Shown here in pieces: positions 8,597-17,581 of a stretch of DNA of 64,000 nt; within the stretch, counting starts at the first letter, position 1; each line of letters opens with the position of its first letter. The notes under the pieces were generated by a model that was given only the letters and a program-made list of their open reading frames with translations, was not told where the DNA came from and ran no database searches. The stretch is from Mucilaginibacter aurantiaciroseus. GTDB lineage: Bacteria; Bacteroidota; Bacteroidia; Sphingobacteriales; Sphingobacteriaceae. Position numbers and translations under genes: made by a program. The stretch covers positions 1 to 64,000 of the forward strand of contig NZ_JAMXOF010000002.1 in the NCBI RefSeq assembly GCF_024055595.1. The letters are read 5' to 3'.

Positions 8597-9943
8597 TTAG
8601 AATGCCTCGTTTAACCCCAAAAAGAAACCACGCGACCCATACTTACCCCAGGCATAATCTAAACAAAGGTTGGTACGTGTAGCCTTATTAAACAATACAC
8701 GTAAACCACCGCCACCGCCGGGCTGCCATTTTTCGAACAGCTTAGTGCCTAACTCATCATTTGCGGTTTGCACATTTACAAATGCTACACCACTTAAAAA
8801 TTTGTTTGCGGTTATCGGGAAACGATATTCCATTTCCGAGTAATCGTATTGTGTGCCTTTAAAGTAACCTGTGGTATAACCACGGCCGCTACGGAAAGCA
8901 CCATCTTTAGCCGTTCCCGGTAGGTCAAGATATGGCAATGCGCCGCTTATGAGGTACGAGCCCCAATTCCAGAAGGCGATAACATGCTCGGGATGACTTT
9001 CAGACAAACTGAAGTACTTCCTAAAGTCGGCAGTGAACTGTACCGCGTTCTTAGAGCTCCCCATCCACGATTGATTAACCCTAAAACCGGCATCAACATA
9101 GATACCGCTGTATGCTCGGTTCTGGTTATCGCGGGTGGTGTACTGCACGTTAAAAAGCAACCCGCTCGATGTGTAATGGTCGTTATTAAAGCCGTAACGC
9201 TCGTTATAGATCGAATATGGTGTTGGCACCTCAGGTGTGCTTACGTCAGTGATTTTTCTTCTCAGGTCAAACGACAGACCGGCACCTACAAACAGGTTTT
9301 TCTCAATATTTTTATACGCTTTTTCGCGGAAGCTGTAAAGTTGCGAGTGGATGGCGTAACCTTTGCGGTCAGGGTTGGTAAGGATCTTATCATTTACACT
9401 GCCAGTAGCACCGTTGCCAATACCGAGTCCAAAATCGGGCGTAACGGTTTTAGCAGCTATCAGGTTACCCTGGAAATTCCAGCGGTTACCGGGAGTAAAT
9501 ATATTGTGGTTAATGTAAAAATAGATAATGTTTTTTGTGGTAATAGATGCCGAGGTAGCCGCCACCGACATAAATGTACCCGGCTCGTTACCCAGCACCC
9601 TGCCAGCAACCGCCTTGATACCTATCTGCGACCCGATGCTCGGGTTTGATGCGATGCTTGGGATAATTGTAATACCCGATGGTTTTTTAATAACCGAATC
9701 GGGTTTCTTTTTTGGGTGAAAAATATCGCTGAACAGGTTATCTATATCATATTGTTTAGACAGAGCTACCGCCTGCTTGCGCGCGCGAGAAGTATCCGGC
9801 GCCGCAACCGTGGCCTTAGTAGAATCTATTGCCACCTTTACCTGGCTGTATGCTGTATTAGCCACACCCAAAAAACCGGCGAGTAAAAAGCCTGCTATTA
9901 AACGTAAATTCCTGCTGGTTTTAGGTGTATGTGCTTTATTCAA
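8597..9943 (-). CDS. Omp85/BamA-like outer-membrane barrel protein
   Basis: A 448-residue protein with a signal peptide ending about residue 33 (TAYSQ), a linker, and a C-terminal barrel resembling the surface-antigen domain of the Omp85 superfamily. No POTRA repeats are seen: the region between signal and barrel is only about 60 residues, so it is a short BamA/TamA-like protein of the type common in Bacteroidota, not BamA itself. Hints are the late GRGYTTGYFKGTQYDYSEMEYRF-like strand, the RFP motif and a C-terminal FFLGLNEAF. The cargo or role is unknown. Its 3' end lies 3 bases from the convergent TlpA-like gene. Confidence 0.75.
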   Translation of the reverse strand: MNKAHTPKTSRNLRLIAGFLLAGFLGVANTAYSQVKVAIDSTKATVAAPDTSRARKQAVALSKQYDIDNLFSDIFHPKKKPDSVIKKPSGITIIPSIASNPSIGSQIGIKAVAGRVLGNEPGTFMSVAATSASITTKNIIYFYINHNIFTPGNRWNFQGNLIAAKTVTPDFGLGIGNGATGSVNDKILTNPDRKGYAIHSQLYSFREKAYKNIEKNLFVGAGLSFDLRRKITDVSTPEVPTPYSIYNERYGFNNDHYTSSGLLFNVQYTTRDNQNRAYSGIYVDAGFRVNQSWMGSSKNAVQFTADFRKYFSLSESHPEHVIAFWNWGSYLISGALPYLDLPGTAKDGAFRSGRGYTTGYFKGTQYDYSEMEYRFPITANKFLSGVAFVNVQTANDELGTKLFEKWQPGGGGGLRVLFNKATRTNLCLDYAWGKYGSRGFFLGLNEAF

Positions 9944-10038
9944 TTTGTAGCTGCTATATATTGAGTGAAAAATTAACTAAAATAAGTGTAAAAGTATATA
10001 AGTGTTTCACAATTGCAACAGTTATTGCCGTAATATAA

Positions 10039-10815
10039 TTAAGCGTCTGCCAGTTCAACCCAAACCGGGCCATGGTCGCTCGTCTTTTCCCAACCGCGCA
10101 CTTGCCTGTCAACACCTGCGGCTAACAGGCGCTTATCTACATCCGGACTAAGCAAAAAGTGATCAATCCGCAACCCGGCATCACGCCCGTAAGCGTTACG
10201 GAAATAATCCCAAAAAGTATAAATTACCTTGTCCGGGTTAAGCTTGCGCAAGGCATCCGTCCAGCCTTGGTCAATCAGGTTTTTGTAAGCCAAACGGGTT
10301 TCCGGGCGAAAGAGCGCATCTTCCACCCAGCGCTCGGCTTTGTAAGCATCAAGTTCGGTTGGGATAGCGTTATAGTCGCCCGTTAAAACAACCGGTTTGC
10401 CCGATGCTAATAAACCTGCGGCATGTTCCGTAAAACGCTCGAACCAGTGCAGTTTATAATCATATTTGGGGCCGGGCGCGGGGTTGCCGTTTGGTAGGTA
10501 AAGGCAGCCAATGGTGATGCCATTTACAACGGCTTCTATATAACGGCTATGAGTATCATCCTGGTAGCCGGGCAAGCCGCGTTGTGTTTCCTGTATTTCA
10601 ACACCGCGGGCTAATATAGCCACACCATTCCAGCTTTTTTGCCCGTGCCAGATGGCGTTGTAGCCCAGCTCTTTTATAGCATCCATCGGGAATTTCTCAT
10701 CCGGTGCTTTCAGTTCCTGCAGGCAGGCAACATCGGGTTTGGTTTCGTCCAGCCAGCGTAATAAAACCGGTAAGCGGCCATTTACGCCGTTAACGTTATA
10801 GGTGGCTATTTTCAT
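10039..10815 (-). CDS. xth: Exodeoxyribonuclease III
   Basis: A 258-residue Mg-dependent AP endonuclease / 3'-5' exonuclease used in base-excision repair. The order of motifs fits the family: TYNVNGVNGRL at residues 4-14, LQELK with the metal-binding Glu, LTGDYNAIP, an RIDHFLLSP block and C-terminal SDHGPVWVEL with the catalytic Asp-His pair. Length and start (MKIATYNVNG) are normal. It appears to be a single-gene unit. Confidence 0.93.
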   Translation of the reverse strand: MKIATYNVNGVNGRLPVLLRWLDETKPDVACLQELKAPDEKFPMDAIKELGYNAIWHGQKSWNGVAILARGVEIQETQRGLPGYQDDTHSRYIEAVVNGITIGCLYLPNGNPAPGPKYDYKLHWFERFTEHAAGLLASGKPVVLTGDYNAIPTELDAYKAERWVEDALFRPETRLAYKNLIDQGWTDALRKLNPDKVIYTFWDYFRNAYGRDAGLRIDHFLLSPDVDKRLLAAGVDRQVRGWEKTSDHGPVWVELADA

Positions 10816-10871
10816 ATTGGTAATTTAAATACTATAGTTTTTGATGATGAGATATAAATAATCGGTAGTTT

Positions 10872-11606
10872 TTACTTATGAAAAGCTTTTGCAATAGCTT
10901 CATCAGTTACCTGCGCCATAATTTTATATCCGGCAACGTTTGGGTGCACACCATCAAGTGTTAATTCGGGCCGTTGCCCGTTGTTACGGTTATCAACCAA
11001 TGGTGTAAAATAATCCAGCAGGGTGAGTTTATTTGCCGTGGCGTATGCGGTTATTAGCTTGTTTAATGCAATAATTTTATTGGCGGGCTCTAAGCCCTTG
11101 CGCCAGGGGTAATCAAACACGGGCAGGTAAGCGCAAAGTATTACCTTGATGTTGTTTGCCTTCGCCAGTTCCGTCATCGAGCGGATGTTATCCATAATGC
11201 GCTCGTTAGTTACATGCCCGGTAGTACCGGCAATATCATTACTACCCGCCAGTATAATAACTGCCTTAGCCTTCCGGTTGATCACATCCTGCCTAAAACG
11301 TAGCAGCAATTGCGGTGAGATCTGCCCGCTTATGCCGCGATCGAGATAGTTTTTATTACCACTAAAATATTCGGGCACAAGCTCTTTCCATTTCTCAAAT
11401 ATCGAACTACCCAAAAACACCACGCGTTTATCATTGGCCGTTGCGGGTGGCAGGGTCTTATTCTCGGGTTCGTAATGGCGCAGGTCGGCCCAGTCGTCGC
11501 GGTAATCGCCTTTTATAACGGTGGGTTCTTTCGCGGAGTCGGCCTTTTCCTGGGAAAATGCGGGGGTGGTTAATAACAGTAGCGGTAACAGGTATATTAA
11601 TTTCAT
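10872..11606 (-). CDS. SGNH/GDSL-family hydrolase, secreted
   Basis: A 244-residue secreted esterase-like protein. The ATG at 11606 gives a clean signal peptide MKLIYLLPLLLLTTPAFS before Q; an upstream TTG is not needed. Block I is VVFLGSSIFEKW with the nucleophile Ser, block III is ILAGSNDIAGT with the oxyanion Asn, and block V is LDGVHPNVAGY with the Asp-x-x-His pair. It resembles the platelet-activating-factor acetylhydrolase-like or acetyl-xylan-esterase-like members; the substrate is not predictable. Confidence 0.88.
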   Translation of the reverse strand: MKLIYLLPLLLLTTPAFSQEKADSAKEPTVIKGDYRDDWADLRHYEPENKTLPPATANDKRVVFLGSSIFEKWKELVPEYFSGNKNYLDRGISGQISPQLLLRFRQDVINRKAKAVIILAGSNDIAGTTGHVTNERIMDNIRSMTELAKANNIKVILCAYLPVFDYPWRKGLEPANKIIALNKLITAYATANKLTLLDYFTPLVDNRNNGQRPELTLDGVHPNVAGYKIMAQVTDEAIAKAFHK

Positions 11607-11825
11607 GTTTTTTATTTGTAAGGCAATGAACGTCAAATTTACATTCTAATAATCAACAGATATAAGGTTTGTAAAGTAAAGAAATTACTACTTAAAAATT
11701 AAACAGCACATTATAAACCTATCAAGTAAATTTTAAATATTTCTGCTGCAAGCGCATATACCACTGCTCGTTAACGCCGTCATACAGCCGATTTTTAATC
11801 ATACAACAAACCTTAAAACAATTTT

Positions 11826-12473
11826 ATGTACAAAAAACTCCTGCTGGTATTTTTATCGGCAATCGCAATTCAAACCGCAAAAGCATAAACAGAAAAGGGC
11901 AGCCAGATACTCGGTGCCAGTTTCGGCTTCTCAAGCTCAAGTTCGAACTACCAGGCTATTGGTTACAGTACCAGTATTTTAGGGCCAAGCCAACACAGCA
12001 AATACACCACTTACAGTATTGGGGCCAATTACAGCTATTTTATTGCAGACAATCTGGACCTTGGCATTAGCGCGGCTTATGGTGGGTCCAAACAGGACAA
12101 TGAACAGGATGTAACCTATCCCGCTTTACAAAAATCGCATGGGTTTGATGGTGCTTTATATTTACGCAAGTATGTGCTTTACGAAAACAAGATAGGTATC
12201 CGTACCGGCCCGTTTGTTGCTTATAACAGTACCCATCATTCTGCTACCGACAATGGCACCCCCTCTTATTATAACGGCGATACCAAAAGCTATTCGGGAG
12301 GCGTGGGGCTCGATTTTGTTTACTTCCCAGTTAAAAAGCTTGGGCTTATGGCCAGGTTAGGCGACATCAGTTATTCGCACCAAAAAATGGACGGATACCA
12401 ACGGGGCACTACCAACGGCTTCAACGTATCTTTTATTAACGCTGTTAATTTCTCCGTTAATTACGTTTTTTAA
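11826..12473 (+). pseudogene. Outer-membrane beta-barrel protein with in-frame stop after signal peptide
   Basis: One open frame of 215 residues runs from ATG 11826 to TAA 12471 and is broken by a single TAA at 11886-11888. The first 20 codons are a perfect signal peptide (MYKKLLLVFLSAIAIQTAKA); the stop then sits where the mature protein would begin, followed by TEKGSQILGASFGFSSSSS and a small barrel that ends SVNYVF. Replacing TAA by CAA (Gln) would restore the usual cleavage pattern of this phylum, so a single C-to-T change is the simplest cause. The rest of the frame is undamaged, which suggests a recent event, a sequencing error, or readthrough. Confidence 0.8.
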
Positions 12474-12650
12474 ACCCTGCCCAAACCCTATCATACATGT
12501 CCAAAAAAAACTTCTCGAAAGTTTGGGGGCTTTTTGATTCTAACAGCATTCTAATCCAATGTAACATCTTTTTATGTATTTTCACCCTTGCAGGGCAACC
12601 GAACGCAACGGCCCAACGTATTAAGCTAATATAACCTTGAAAAAAAACAT

Positions 12651-13397
12651 ATGAAATACTCATTCTTGAAATTTAGCGCGGTTGCCATGATGGCAAGCGT
12701 TGCCCTGGTATCTTGTACAAAAGATAAATCGACAAGTACGGCATCAAGTGCTGACGTAGCCTTTGCGCTTACGGCGGATAATGCTGCTTCAACTTTAGCT
12801 ACAACATCCACAAGCGGCTTGCAAACCAATGGACTGCAAAACGATGCATTTGTCGCTGCAAATGCTTCTATCAAATGGACGTCGGCTATTGCCAACATCA
12901 GCCGCTTTAAATTGGAAGCCAAAAAAGACAATACAGAAATTGAGATCACCACAAAAAACATCATTAACCTCGATCTGCTGGCTATAGACCCGGCAACTGT
13001 TAGCGCTAAAATTGATACCGGTAAATACAAAGAGATCGAGATAAAAATAATTTTGGTAAAATCAGCAGGCGCAGATATTCCGCTTACCGTTAAAGGTACA
13101 TTTACTACTTTAGGTGGCGCCGCTGTACCTATCGAATTTGATTACAACGATAACGCTATCCTGAAAGCTGAAGTTGAAAACGTTACCGTTGATGCAACTA
13201 CCAATGTTACCGCTAAGCTAAGTTTCCACTTAAATAAATTGCTTACTGCTATCCCGTCAAGCCAGATAAATGAGGCTACACGTACCAACGGCGCTATCAT
13301 CATCAGCAGCACCAGCAACACAATTATTTATAATAGAGTTATTGCCAATGTGCTTTTAGCGTTTGAAGCCCGTGGTTTCGAACATCATAAAAAATAA
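12651..13397 (+). CDS. Lipoprotein, DUF4382-like
   Basis: A 248-residue secreted protein with a lipoprotein signal peptide (lipobox LVSC, Cys about residue 22) followed by a Ser/Thr/Ala-rich linker. The core (ANASIKWTSAIANISRF, NIINLDLLAIDPATV, IDTGKYKEIEIKIIL) matches the layout of DUF4382: an outer-membrane-anchored beta-sandwich with a DLLAL-type strand and a GxYxxIxxxI strand. No enzyme motif is visible. A hairpin terminator follows. Confidence 0.62.
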   Translation: MKYSFLKFSAVAMMASVALVSCTKDKSTSTASSADVAFALTADNAASTLATTSTSGLQTNGLQNDAFVAANASIKWTSAIANISRFKLEAKKDNTEIEITTKNIINLDLLAIDPATVSAKIDTGKYKEIEIKIILVKSAGADIPLTVKGTFTTLGGAAVPIEFDYNDNAILKAEVENVTVDATTNVTAKLSFHLNKLLTAIPSSQINEATRTNGAIIISSTSNTIIYNRVIANVLLAFEARGFEHHKK

Positions 13398-13438
13398 GAG
13401 AATTTAGATCTTCAGTTTTGTGCAGATCAGTTTTTCAG

Positions 13439-13466
13439 GGCCGCTTTTATTAAGCGGCCTTTTTTG
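13439..13466 (+). terminator. Rho-independent terminator
   Basis: Perfect 8-bp arms GGCCGCTT and AAGCGGCC around TTATT, followed by TTTTTT. It ends the DUF4382-like lipoprotein gene. Confidence 0.85.
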
Positions 13467-13518
13467 TTGCATTTACCCTGAGCAGATAAATATATTTTGC
13501 TTTATTTTATAAATATAA

Positions 13519-14718
13519 ATGAGCGAGACATTATCAGCCAAAAAATTCCTTAAACTAACCGGCTACCAGTGGGCGTGTATCCTGTACATAGCCGTGGCTG
13601 TTTTTTGCTGGCAGCTAAAGTATTTCAGGCATATCGATAATAATTACCTCATTTTCCGAACCTCTTATTTTCACTTTAGGGATCATATAAACCTTTATCT
13701 GCATTACCCAAAAGAGTATTACGACGTGTACATTTATGGCCCGGCGTTTACGCTGCTCATAGCCCCCATGTCGCTGATGCCCGAAAGCTGGGGTTTCTTC
13801 TTTTGGGAGGTGGGTAATGCCGCCATATTTTTGTGGGCCGTTAACACCTTGCCATTTACCAACCGAACCAAAACAGCTATCCTTTTACTGTGTGCCATCG
13901 AGTTTGCAAACTCCAGTCACTACATGCAATTTAATCCAACAATTGCTGCTATGATTATACTGAGTTTTACTTTTGTGAAAAGGCAAAAAGAGCAATACGC
14001 CACGCTATTTACGGTGTTTGGTACATTAATGAAGATTTATCCGATAGTTGGTTTAGCGTTTTTCGTATTCTCAAAAAACAAGGTGAAATATATCATCTGG
14101 TCGTTTGTATGGCTGGTGGTTTTCCTTTGCCTGCCGGCAATCATTTCCGGGCCCGGTTTTTTAGTGCAGACCTATAAAGACTGGTTCGCGGCGTTAACAT
14201 CCAAAAATTTGACCAACCAGGATTTGACCACGGGTTTCGACTGGTGCCTGATGGGTGCGGTAAGGCGCTTGTTTCAGGATAGCACTCTACCTAACTGGCC
14301 GTTTTTATTAGGTGGCGCGGCGGTATTTGGCGCGGCTTTACTAAGGTTTAAACAGTATGCTTCATTAAAGTTTCAGCTACAAATTATGTGTTCGTTGTTG
14401 TTGATGGTAGTGATCTTTAGTACCGCTTCCGAGCATCCCACCTTTATTATTGCCACCGCGGGCGCGGTAATTTACATGATGATGCAGGAGAAACCTTTTA
14501 CTGCTTTTAACATTGTTATGCTGGTTTTGCTATTGGTGGTAACCGGCCTTGGCCCATCAGACGCGTTCCCGAAACCCGCCCGGCATTGGATGCAGCTTTA
14601 TGCTATTAAAGCGTATGCCCCCATCATCATTTGGTTTAAGATATCGTGGGAGTTGCTTTTTAACGACTTCATTAACGATAAACAGCCGTTAAAACAAGGC
14701 GAAACGGCTTCAGCTTAA
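13519..14718 (+). CDS. GT87-family glycosyltransferase (DUF2029), polytopic membrane protein
   Basis: A 399-residue protein with about nine to ten hydrophobic helices. The long first periplasmic loop has acidic and aromatic residues in the manner of polyprenyl-phosphate-mannose-dependent transferases (RHIDNNYLIFRTSYFHF... NLYLHYPKEYYDVYIYGPAF). YGP and the NP-containing segment HYMQFNPTIAAMI are typical for GT87. It would add a hexose from a polyprenyl carrier to a glycolipid or protein outside the membrane. There is no linked glycan cluster, so the acceptor is unknown. Confidence 0.78.
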   Translation: MSETLSAKKFLKLTGYQWACILYIAVAVFCWQLKYFRHIDNNYLIFRTSYFHFRDHINLYLHYPKEYYDVYIYGPAFTLLIAPMSLMPESWGFFFWEVGNAAIFLWAVNTLPFTNRTKTAILLLCAIEFANSSHYMQFNPTIAAMIILSFTFVKRQKEQYATLFTVFGTLMKIYPIVGLAFFVFSKNKVKYIIWSFVWLVVFLCLPAIISGPGFLVQTYKDWFAALTSKNLTNQDLTTGFDWCLMGAVRRLFQDSTLPNWPFLLGGAAVFGAALLRFKQYASLKFQLQIMCSLLLMVVIFSTASEHPTFIIATAGAVIYMMMQEKPFTAFNIVMLVLLLVVTGLGPSDAFPKPARHWMQLYAIKAYAPIIIWFKISWELLFNDFINDKQPLKQGETASA

Positions 14719-15011
14719 CGCTCAATTTCTTCACATAAATACTTCTGTTAGTTACAAACGCAGGGTAGGGTTGCTTGTTTCTGTAATTATGCATCGCCAA
14801 TAAACCTGCCGAAAGACAACCAGCAAACACGATTTTGCTTGGTATTATTTAAAAATTTAGGATTTTAATTATATTTTAATATAAATCTTGCATTAATTGT
14901 ATGATTTTTTTCATAAATTACCAAAAATCATTAATTCTGATTGTTAAATCAATCGCAAATCAATACTTTTTGAAAACCGTTTGTTTTTTAGCTCATTAAA
15001 AGGAGGTTTTT
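14719..15011. promoter_or_regulatory. AT-rich leader of the Anbu block with a strong Shine-Dalgarno
   Basis: No gene in 293 bases. The last 170 bases are very AT-rich. AGGAGGT at 15001-15007 lies 4 bases before the ATG at 15012. Such a full Shine-Dalgarno is unusual for this phylum, where most genes in the window have none. I could not fix a promoter with confidence. Confidence 0.5.
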
Positions 15012-16460
15012 ATGTACAAAGCACAGCATTTTGAAAAATATAATTTAATAAACGGCGTATGGGACGAAATGTACAACGAAAACAGCATCGTTCGTGGTCA
15101 TTATGAAAAAGTAATTGAATACCTGGCAAAAGAATCGCCGGATGACCTTAATAAAAAAGAAGAACTGGCTAAACGCCTGTTCATGACGCAGGGCATCACC
15201 TTTACCGTTTATAATAGCGGCGAGGGTATCGAGAAGATCTTTCCGTTTGATATTATCCCCCGGGTTATTACATCTGATGAATGGGCTTTTGTAGAAAAAG
15301 GCATCAAGCAAAGGCTTACCGCGCTTAACCTTTTCCTGAAAGATATTTACCACAACCAGTTTATTGTAAAAGATGGTATTGTGCCGATAGATATTGTGTA
15401 CTCCTGCCCACATTTTCTGCGCGAAATGTATCAGTTGGATGTTCCTTATGATGTGTATGTACACATTGCCGGCATCGATCTGATCCGCGACCATGATGGT
15501 ACGTTTTATGTGCTGGAAGATAACCTGCGCACCCCATCAGGCGTAAGTTATATGCTGGAGAACCGCGAGATCACTAAACGCTTATTCCCTGATCTTTTGC
15601 CAAATTGCGGTGTACGCAGCGTAACAGAATATCCGTCGATATTATATAAAAACCTATTATCCCTATCGCCAAGGCAAATCAGCAACCCCACTATTGTGTT
15701 GCTTAGTCCGGGGATTTACAATTCCGCTTATTTTGAGCATACTACCCTTGCCCGTTTAATGGGGGTGGAACTGGTAGAGGGGCGCGACCTGGTGGTGAAC
15801 AACCACAAGGTTTACATGAAAACCACCACCGGCCTGCAACAGGTTGATGTGATTTACCGCCGGGTGGACGACGACTTTTTAGACCCATTGGTATTTAACC
15901 CCAACAGCGTTTTAGGCGTTGCCGGGCTTATGGGGGCCTACCGTAAAGGTAACGTGGCCATTGTAAATGCCATAGGTAATGGCGTGGCCGATGATAAGGC
16001 TACTTATATCTACGTGCCGGATATGATCAAGTATTACCTTAACGAGGAGCCGATATTGAAGAATGTGCCAACGCATCGACTATCAGACCCGGATGAGCGC
16101 GACTTTGTGTTCAAAAACATCAATACCATGGTGGTTAAAAAAACCAACGAAAGCGGAGGCTACGGGATGCTGATGGGCCATGCATCAAGCGAGGAAGAAA
16201 TAGAAAAATACAAACTGGAGATATTGAAAGACCCGCGCAATTTCATCGCGCAGCCAACCATTAGTTTATCGGCAGCGCCATGTTATATAGGCGGGGTACT
16301 GCAGCCAAGGCGGATAGACCTGAGGCCATACGCCCTTTGCGGCCCGGATGGCATTGAGATAGTGCCCGGCGGTTTAACCCGCGTAGCTTTAACAGAAGGC
16401 TCGCTGGTGGTGAACAGTTCGCAAGGTGGCGGTAGTAAGGATACGTGGGTTTTGAGTTAG
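15012..16460 (+). CDS. Circularly permuted ATP-grasp protein (DUF404/DUF407 type)
   Basis: A 482-residue circularly permuted ATP-grasp ligase. Recognisable blocks are NLFLKDIYHNQ, GIDLIRDHDGTFYVLEDNLRTPSGVSYMLENR with the Glu-Asp-Asn metal/ATP residues, YRRVDDDFLDPL, VNAIGNGVADDKATYIYVPDMIKYYL and KKTNESGGYGMLMG. Family members with this order are believed to form peptide-type bonds and are found beside alpha-E and transglutaminase genes, as here. It opens a five-gene block on the plus strand and has a strong Shine-Dalgarno site. The product of the reaction has not been established from sequence. Confidence 0.9.
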   Translation: MYKAQHFEKYNLINGVWDEMYNENSIVRGHYEKVIEYLAKESPDDLNKKEELAKRLFMTQGITFTVYNSGEGIEKIFPFDIIPRVITSDEWAFVEKGIKQRLTALNLFLKDIYHNQFIVKDGIVPIDIVYSCPHFLREMYQLDVPYDVYVHIAGIDLIRDHDGTFYVLEDNLRTPSGVSYMLENREITKRLFPDLLPNCGVRSVTEYPSILYKNLLSLSPRQISNPTIVLLSPGIYNSAYFEHTTLARLMGVELVEGRDLVVNNHKVYMKTTTGLQQVDVIYRRVDDDFLDPLVFNPNSVLGVAGLMGAYRKGNVAIVNAIGNGVADDKATYIYVPDMIKYYLNEEPILKNVPTHRLSDPDERDFVFKNINTMVVKKTNESGGYGMLMGHASSEEEIEKYKLEILKDPRNFIAQPTISLSAAPCYIGGVLQPRRIDLRPYALCGPDGIEIVPGGLTRVALTEGSLVVNSSQGGGSKDTWVLS

Positions 16461-16548
16461 AGCGGGTTAAGAAAACAAGAATTTAGAAACAAAAGGAGCT
16501 TCAATCCGGATGAATAAATCCGAAATTGAAAATCCTAAATAAGAAAAT

Positions 16549-17484
16549 ATGTTAAGTAGGGTAGCAGCAAGTTTTTATTGGTTAAGCCGATATATTGAGC
16601 GTAGCGACGGTATCTTAAGGATGCTGAAGACCAACTATGCTTCGTCGCAGGATTCGGTTGCAGGCTTTACCTGGGAACCGGTGATCCATATTTTTTCGGG
16701 GTCGGATGAAGAGCTGATAGCCAAGCTAAATAACGACAGCCGCGCGGTTTTAAAATTTATGGTGATAGATAAGGAAAACCCGAACTCTATAGTAAACCTG
16801 GTAACTCTTGCCCGCGAAAACGCCCGCAGTGTACAGGAACACATCCCCAAAGACCTTTGGCAATGCCTAAACGAGTATTACCATACGGCTAAAGAACCGC
16901 GCATTCTTTCGGGCTTAAAAAAGGACGACCCGATAGGCGTTCTGGATGTGCTGATCAAAGAGGTTATGCTGTACTATGGCACTGCCGAGATCACGATGGA
17001 ACGCGGCCAGGCACGCAGCTTTATGAATATTGGTAAATACCTGGAACGGGCTATCCAGTCGATAGATATCCTTGATGTAAAGTTTGGGCCGATAAACAAT
17101 AACCCCGACCTGCTTTTGGATATTACTTACTGGAAACACTTATTGTTGTCTATCGGCGGTTACGAGCTTTACCAGAAAACCTATCGCGATGGCCTGGAAG
17201 CGCATAACGTAATTGAGCAGGTGATCCTGAATAATGATTTCCCGCGCTCGGTTATCTACTCGGTAAATAACATCCAACGGTATTTCGAGAGGCTGAAGAA
17301 CAACAGCAACGTAAACGATTATCGCGAGATCTCTTTTCAAATTGGAAAACTGCAAAGTAATATCAAATACAGTTCGGTTAAAAGCATTGGCCAAATGGGC
17401 CTGCACGAATATTTAACCAGCCTGCGCGAGGACCTTTACCGCATAGGGAACTCGCTTAACGAATATTACTTTGCAAATTCTTAA
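16549..17484 (+). CDS. Alpha-E domain protein (DUF403)
   Basis: A 311-residue, nearly all-helical protein. The start MLSRVAASFYWLSRYIERSDGI is the family signature, with the ARxxYWLxRYxER motif. Family members always travel with the circularly permuted ATP-grasp gene, which lies 88 bases upstream, and may fuse with it, so it is likely a partner or second half of the same enzyme. The catalytic role is unknown. Confidence 0.9.
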   Translation: MLSRVAASFYWLSRYIERSDGILRMLKTNYASSQDSVAGFTWEPVIHIFSGSDEELIAKLNNDSRAVLKFMVIDKENPNSIVNLVTLARENARSVQEHIPKDLWQCLNEYYHTAKEPRILSGLKKDDPIGVLDVLIKEVMLYYGTAEITMERGQARSFMNIGKYLERAIQSIDILDVKFGPINNNPDLLLDITYWKHLLLSIGGYELYQKTYRDGLEAHNVIEQVILNNDFPRSVIYSVNNIQRYFERLKNNSNVNDYREISFQIGKLQSNIKYSSVKSIGQMGLHEYLTSLREDLYRIGNSLNEYYFANS

Positions 17485-17486
17485 CC

Positions 17487-17570
17487 TGATTTGAAAATGA
17501 GATGATTTGAAATTTGAAAATGAACTTATAAGGAACAAGCATTTTCAAATTCTCAAATCTTCAAATTAAA
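17487..17570. repeat. Inverted intergenic repeat of the TTTGAAAATGA type
   Basis: A left arm containing ATTTGAAATTTGAAAATG (17503-17522) and a right arm CATTTTCAAATTCTCAAATC (17540-17559) can pair into an imperfect hairpin between the alpha-E and transglutaminase genes. It is AT-rich and lacks a T tail on either side, so it is more likely a dispersed repeat than a terminator. Confidence 0.55.
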
Positions 17571-17581
17571 ATAATAGCACC

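Noticed and set aside
8984..9649. 221-codon plus-strand frame
   Set aside because: It lies wholly opposite the Omp85-like gene, has no recognisable domain and an odd composition; a shadow of the real frame.
12457..12663. 68-codon minus-strand frame
   Set aside because: Spans the gap between two plus-strand genes and overlaps both ends; no start context or similarity.
14719..15011. Possible riboswitch in the AT-rich leader of the Anbu block
   Set aside because: I saw no conserved aptamer core or stable stem ending in a terminator.
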